From: Nitrospinaceae bacterium
Lineage (GTDB): Bacteria; Nitrospinota_A; UBA7883; JAJDBK01
Direction: 5' to 3'
Assembly: GCA_029261405.1 (NCBI GenBank)
Contig: JAJDBK010000069.1
Span: forward strand, 1-54,468
DNA: 54,468 nucleotides
Shown here in pieces: positions 53,817 through 54,468 of this stretch; position 1 is the first letter of the stretch; every line of letters begins with the position of its first letter. The notes below the pieces were generated by a model, which saw only the letters and a program-made list of their open reading frames with translations, searched no databases and was not told the DNA's origin. A program made the translations under genes and the position numbers.

Positions 53817-54110
53817 TTAGAATGGGTCCGACCCGGAGACATGGGTAACACAACGTACCCAAGGCATAGGTAACGACCTCGGGCCGACCGGGTCATCGAG
53901 GGGATGCAAAGTTTTCCGCTCCAAATCTATATATCCCATACGGCCACAGGTTGTGACAAGAATGTCTCTATCGTGGAGCGGATACGCAACTTCAGGTAAC
54001 CCTTTATAAGCTTGTCTCGATGGGATGTAGACCTGTGCCGGAGACTTCATATTGAGAGCTTCATGTGGTCTTTCGTTGTTAAACTCATCGACGAAGTCAT
54101 CAAACCTGGC
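53817..54110 (-). pseudogene. C-terminal remnant of an IS481-type transposase
   Basis: On the minus strand the frame opens after a TAA at 54113-54111 and reads ARFDDFVDEFNNERPHEALN, then MKSPAQVYIPSRQAYKGLP and DRDILVTTCGR, the end of the DDE integrase core and tail of IS481 transposases. After CGR the text jumps to MGYIDLERKTLHPLDDPVGP, as if about 40 residues were lost by an in-frame deletion. The N-terminal part is missing. It ends 3 bases from the tRNA-Leu. Confidence 0.8.
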
Positions 54111-54180
54111 TTACCGCTGAAGACTCCTGGTGTCGCGTTCGCCAAATAGCATGATATAATGCGTCCAAAGAGGTTCAGCC

Positions 54181-54468
54181 ATGGGACGAACGATAACCAG
54201 GATCACATTAAGCGGTGAAGAGTAGCAAACGCTGAGGATGTGGGTGGGCGCTTGCAAGACGGAACAACGGATGGTTCAGCGGGCCAAGGTGATTCTTTAT
54301 TCAGCCGAGGGATTGCCTTTACATTCTATCAGTGAGAAAAGTGGTCTTGGCAAACAAAACTGTTCAAAGTGGCGAAAGCGGTTCTCCGAAAACCGGCTTG
54401 AAGGATATGAAGGGCCGGGGCAGACCGCGATAGATCACGCCACAGCAACATCTGAATGTCATCGCGCT
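54181..54468 (+). pseudogene. N-terminal part of a broken IS630-type transposase
   Basis: ATG at 54181 opens MGRTITRITLSGEE and meets TAG at 54223-54225. The frame then continues QRMVQRAKVILYSAEGLPLH and ISEKSGLGKQNCSKWRKRFS, the helix-turn-helix start of IS630 transposases. Near 54410 the expected GRGRPR text moves to another frame, where a further TAG occurs before ITPQQHLNVIA. With a nonsense codon and a frameshift it is inactive. The catalytic DDE region lies beyond the window. Confidence 0.8.

Overview
The window looks like a chromosomal segment of a Gram-negative, respiring, flagellated bacterium. Supporting signs are outer-membrane proteins (an OmpA-type lipoprotein and a haem-bearing outer-membrane barrel candidate), a BamC/DUF3576-type lipoprotein, RpoH with a readable RpoH box, UbiB, an ETF/ETF-quinone oxidoreductase operon, FtsK, flagellar FlgB/FliE, a CheX and a methyl-accepting protein. 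Base composition is near balanced. The phylum cannot be fixed from the sequence alone. A proteobacterial or deltaproteobacterial-like lineage (Desulfobacterota, SAR324 or Nitrospinota type) fits, but this is inference.

Layout. 1-56: start of an IS481-type transposase on the minus strand, cut by the window edge. 143-3776 (minus): mazG, a YbgC-type thioesterase, a coiled-coil methyltransferase and a Tat lipoprotein with a GH43-like propeller. 3884-6205 (plus): a monohaem cytochrome/porin-like fusion resembling Cyc2, phosphoglycolate phosphatase and a Cys-cluster protein. 6219-8216 (minus): phasin-like protein and UbiB. 8434-10224 (plus): HU/IHF, folE and a BamC-like lipoprotein. 10229-14012 (minus): YdjM-like membrane protein, ftsK and a DUF2231 protein. 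14142-14663 (plus): membrane-anchored LuxR-type regulator. 14658-19959 (minus): TRAP-type binding protein, REC-HisKA protein, BshC-like protein, LmbE deacetylase, family 2 glycosyltransferase and CheX. 20051-22016 (minus): MarR regulator, YihY/BrkB protein and tRNA-Cys.

22131-29377 (plus): an unknown protein that probably starts at AUU, a haem-binding chemoreceptor, an unknown protein, an exported isoaspartyl methyltransferase, a MITE-like inverted-repeat element, and a hybrid sensor kinase. 29396-33916 (minus): CHASE2/HD-GYP, OmpA lipoprotein, FecR-domain protein and an AGCS symporter. 34171-41165 (plus): a REC-REC-GGDEF cyclase, etfB-etfA and a fused FixC/FixX-like ETF dehydrogenase, a possible tiny membrane protein, an unknown protein, and glyQ without glyS. 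41166-45617 (minus): GH57 branching enzyme, a KPAKPV-repeat/DUF4912 protein, coaE and maf. 45819-46694 (plus): a small winged-helix protein and a VOC protein. 46713-48885 (minus): an exported phosphatidylserine-decarboxylase-like protein behind rpoH. 48996-49738 (plus): flgB and fliE with no flgC between them. Next come a frameshifted htpX 3' remnant, a DinB-like protein, dinG, a DAHP synthase (minus), tRNA-Leu(CAA), and wrecked IS481- and IS630-type transposases at the right edge.

How the genes relate. Much of the window is signal transduction: the CHASE2/HD-GYP protein and the GGDEF protein should break and make c-di-GMP, and the hybrid kinase, REC-HisKA protein, CheX and chemoreceptor add phosphorelay and taxis parts. 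The most unusual points are the AUU-start gene, the haem-bearing barrel and chemoreceptor, the FixCX-like dehydrogenase with an altered dinucleotide-binding motif, the exported PSD-like protein next to rpoH, the LmbE/BshC-like pair, and the decayed elements (htpX, IS pieces, a 203-bp inverted-repeat element). No CRISPR array, prophage or complete mobile element is visible.
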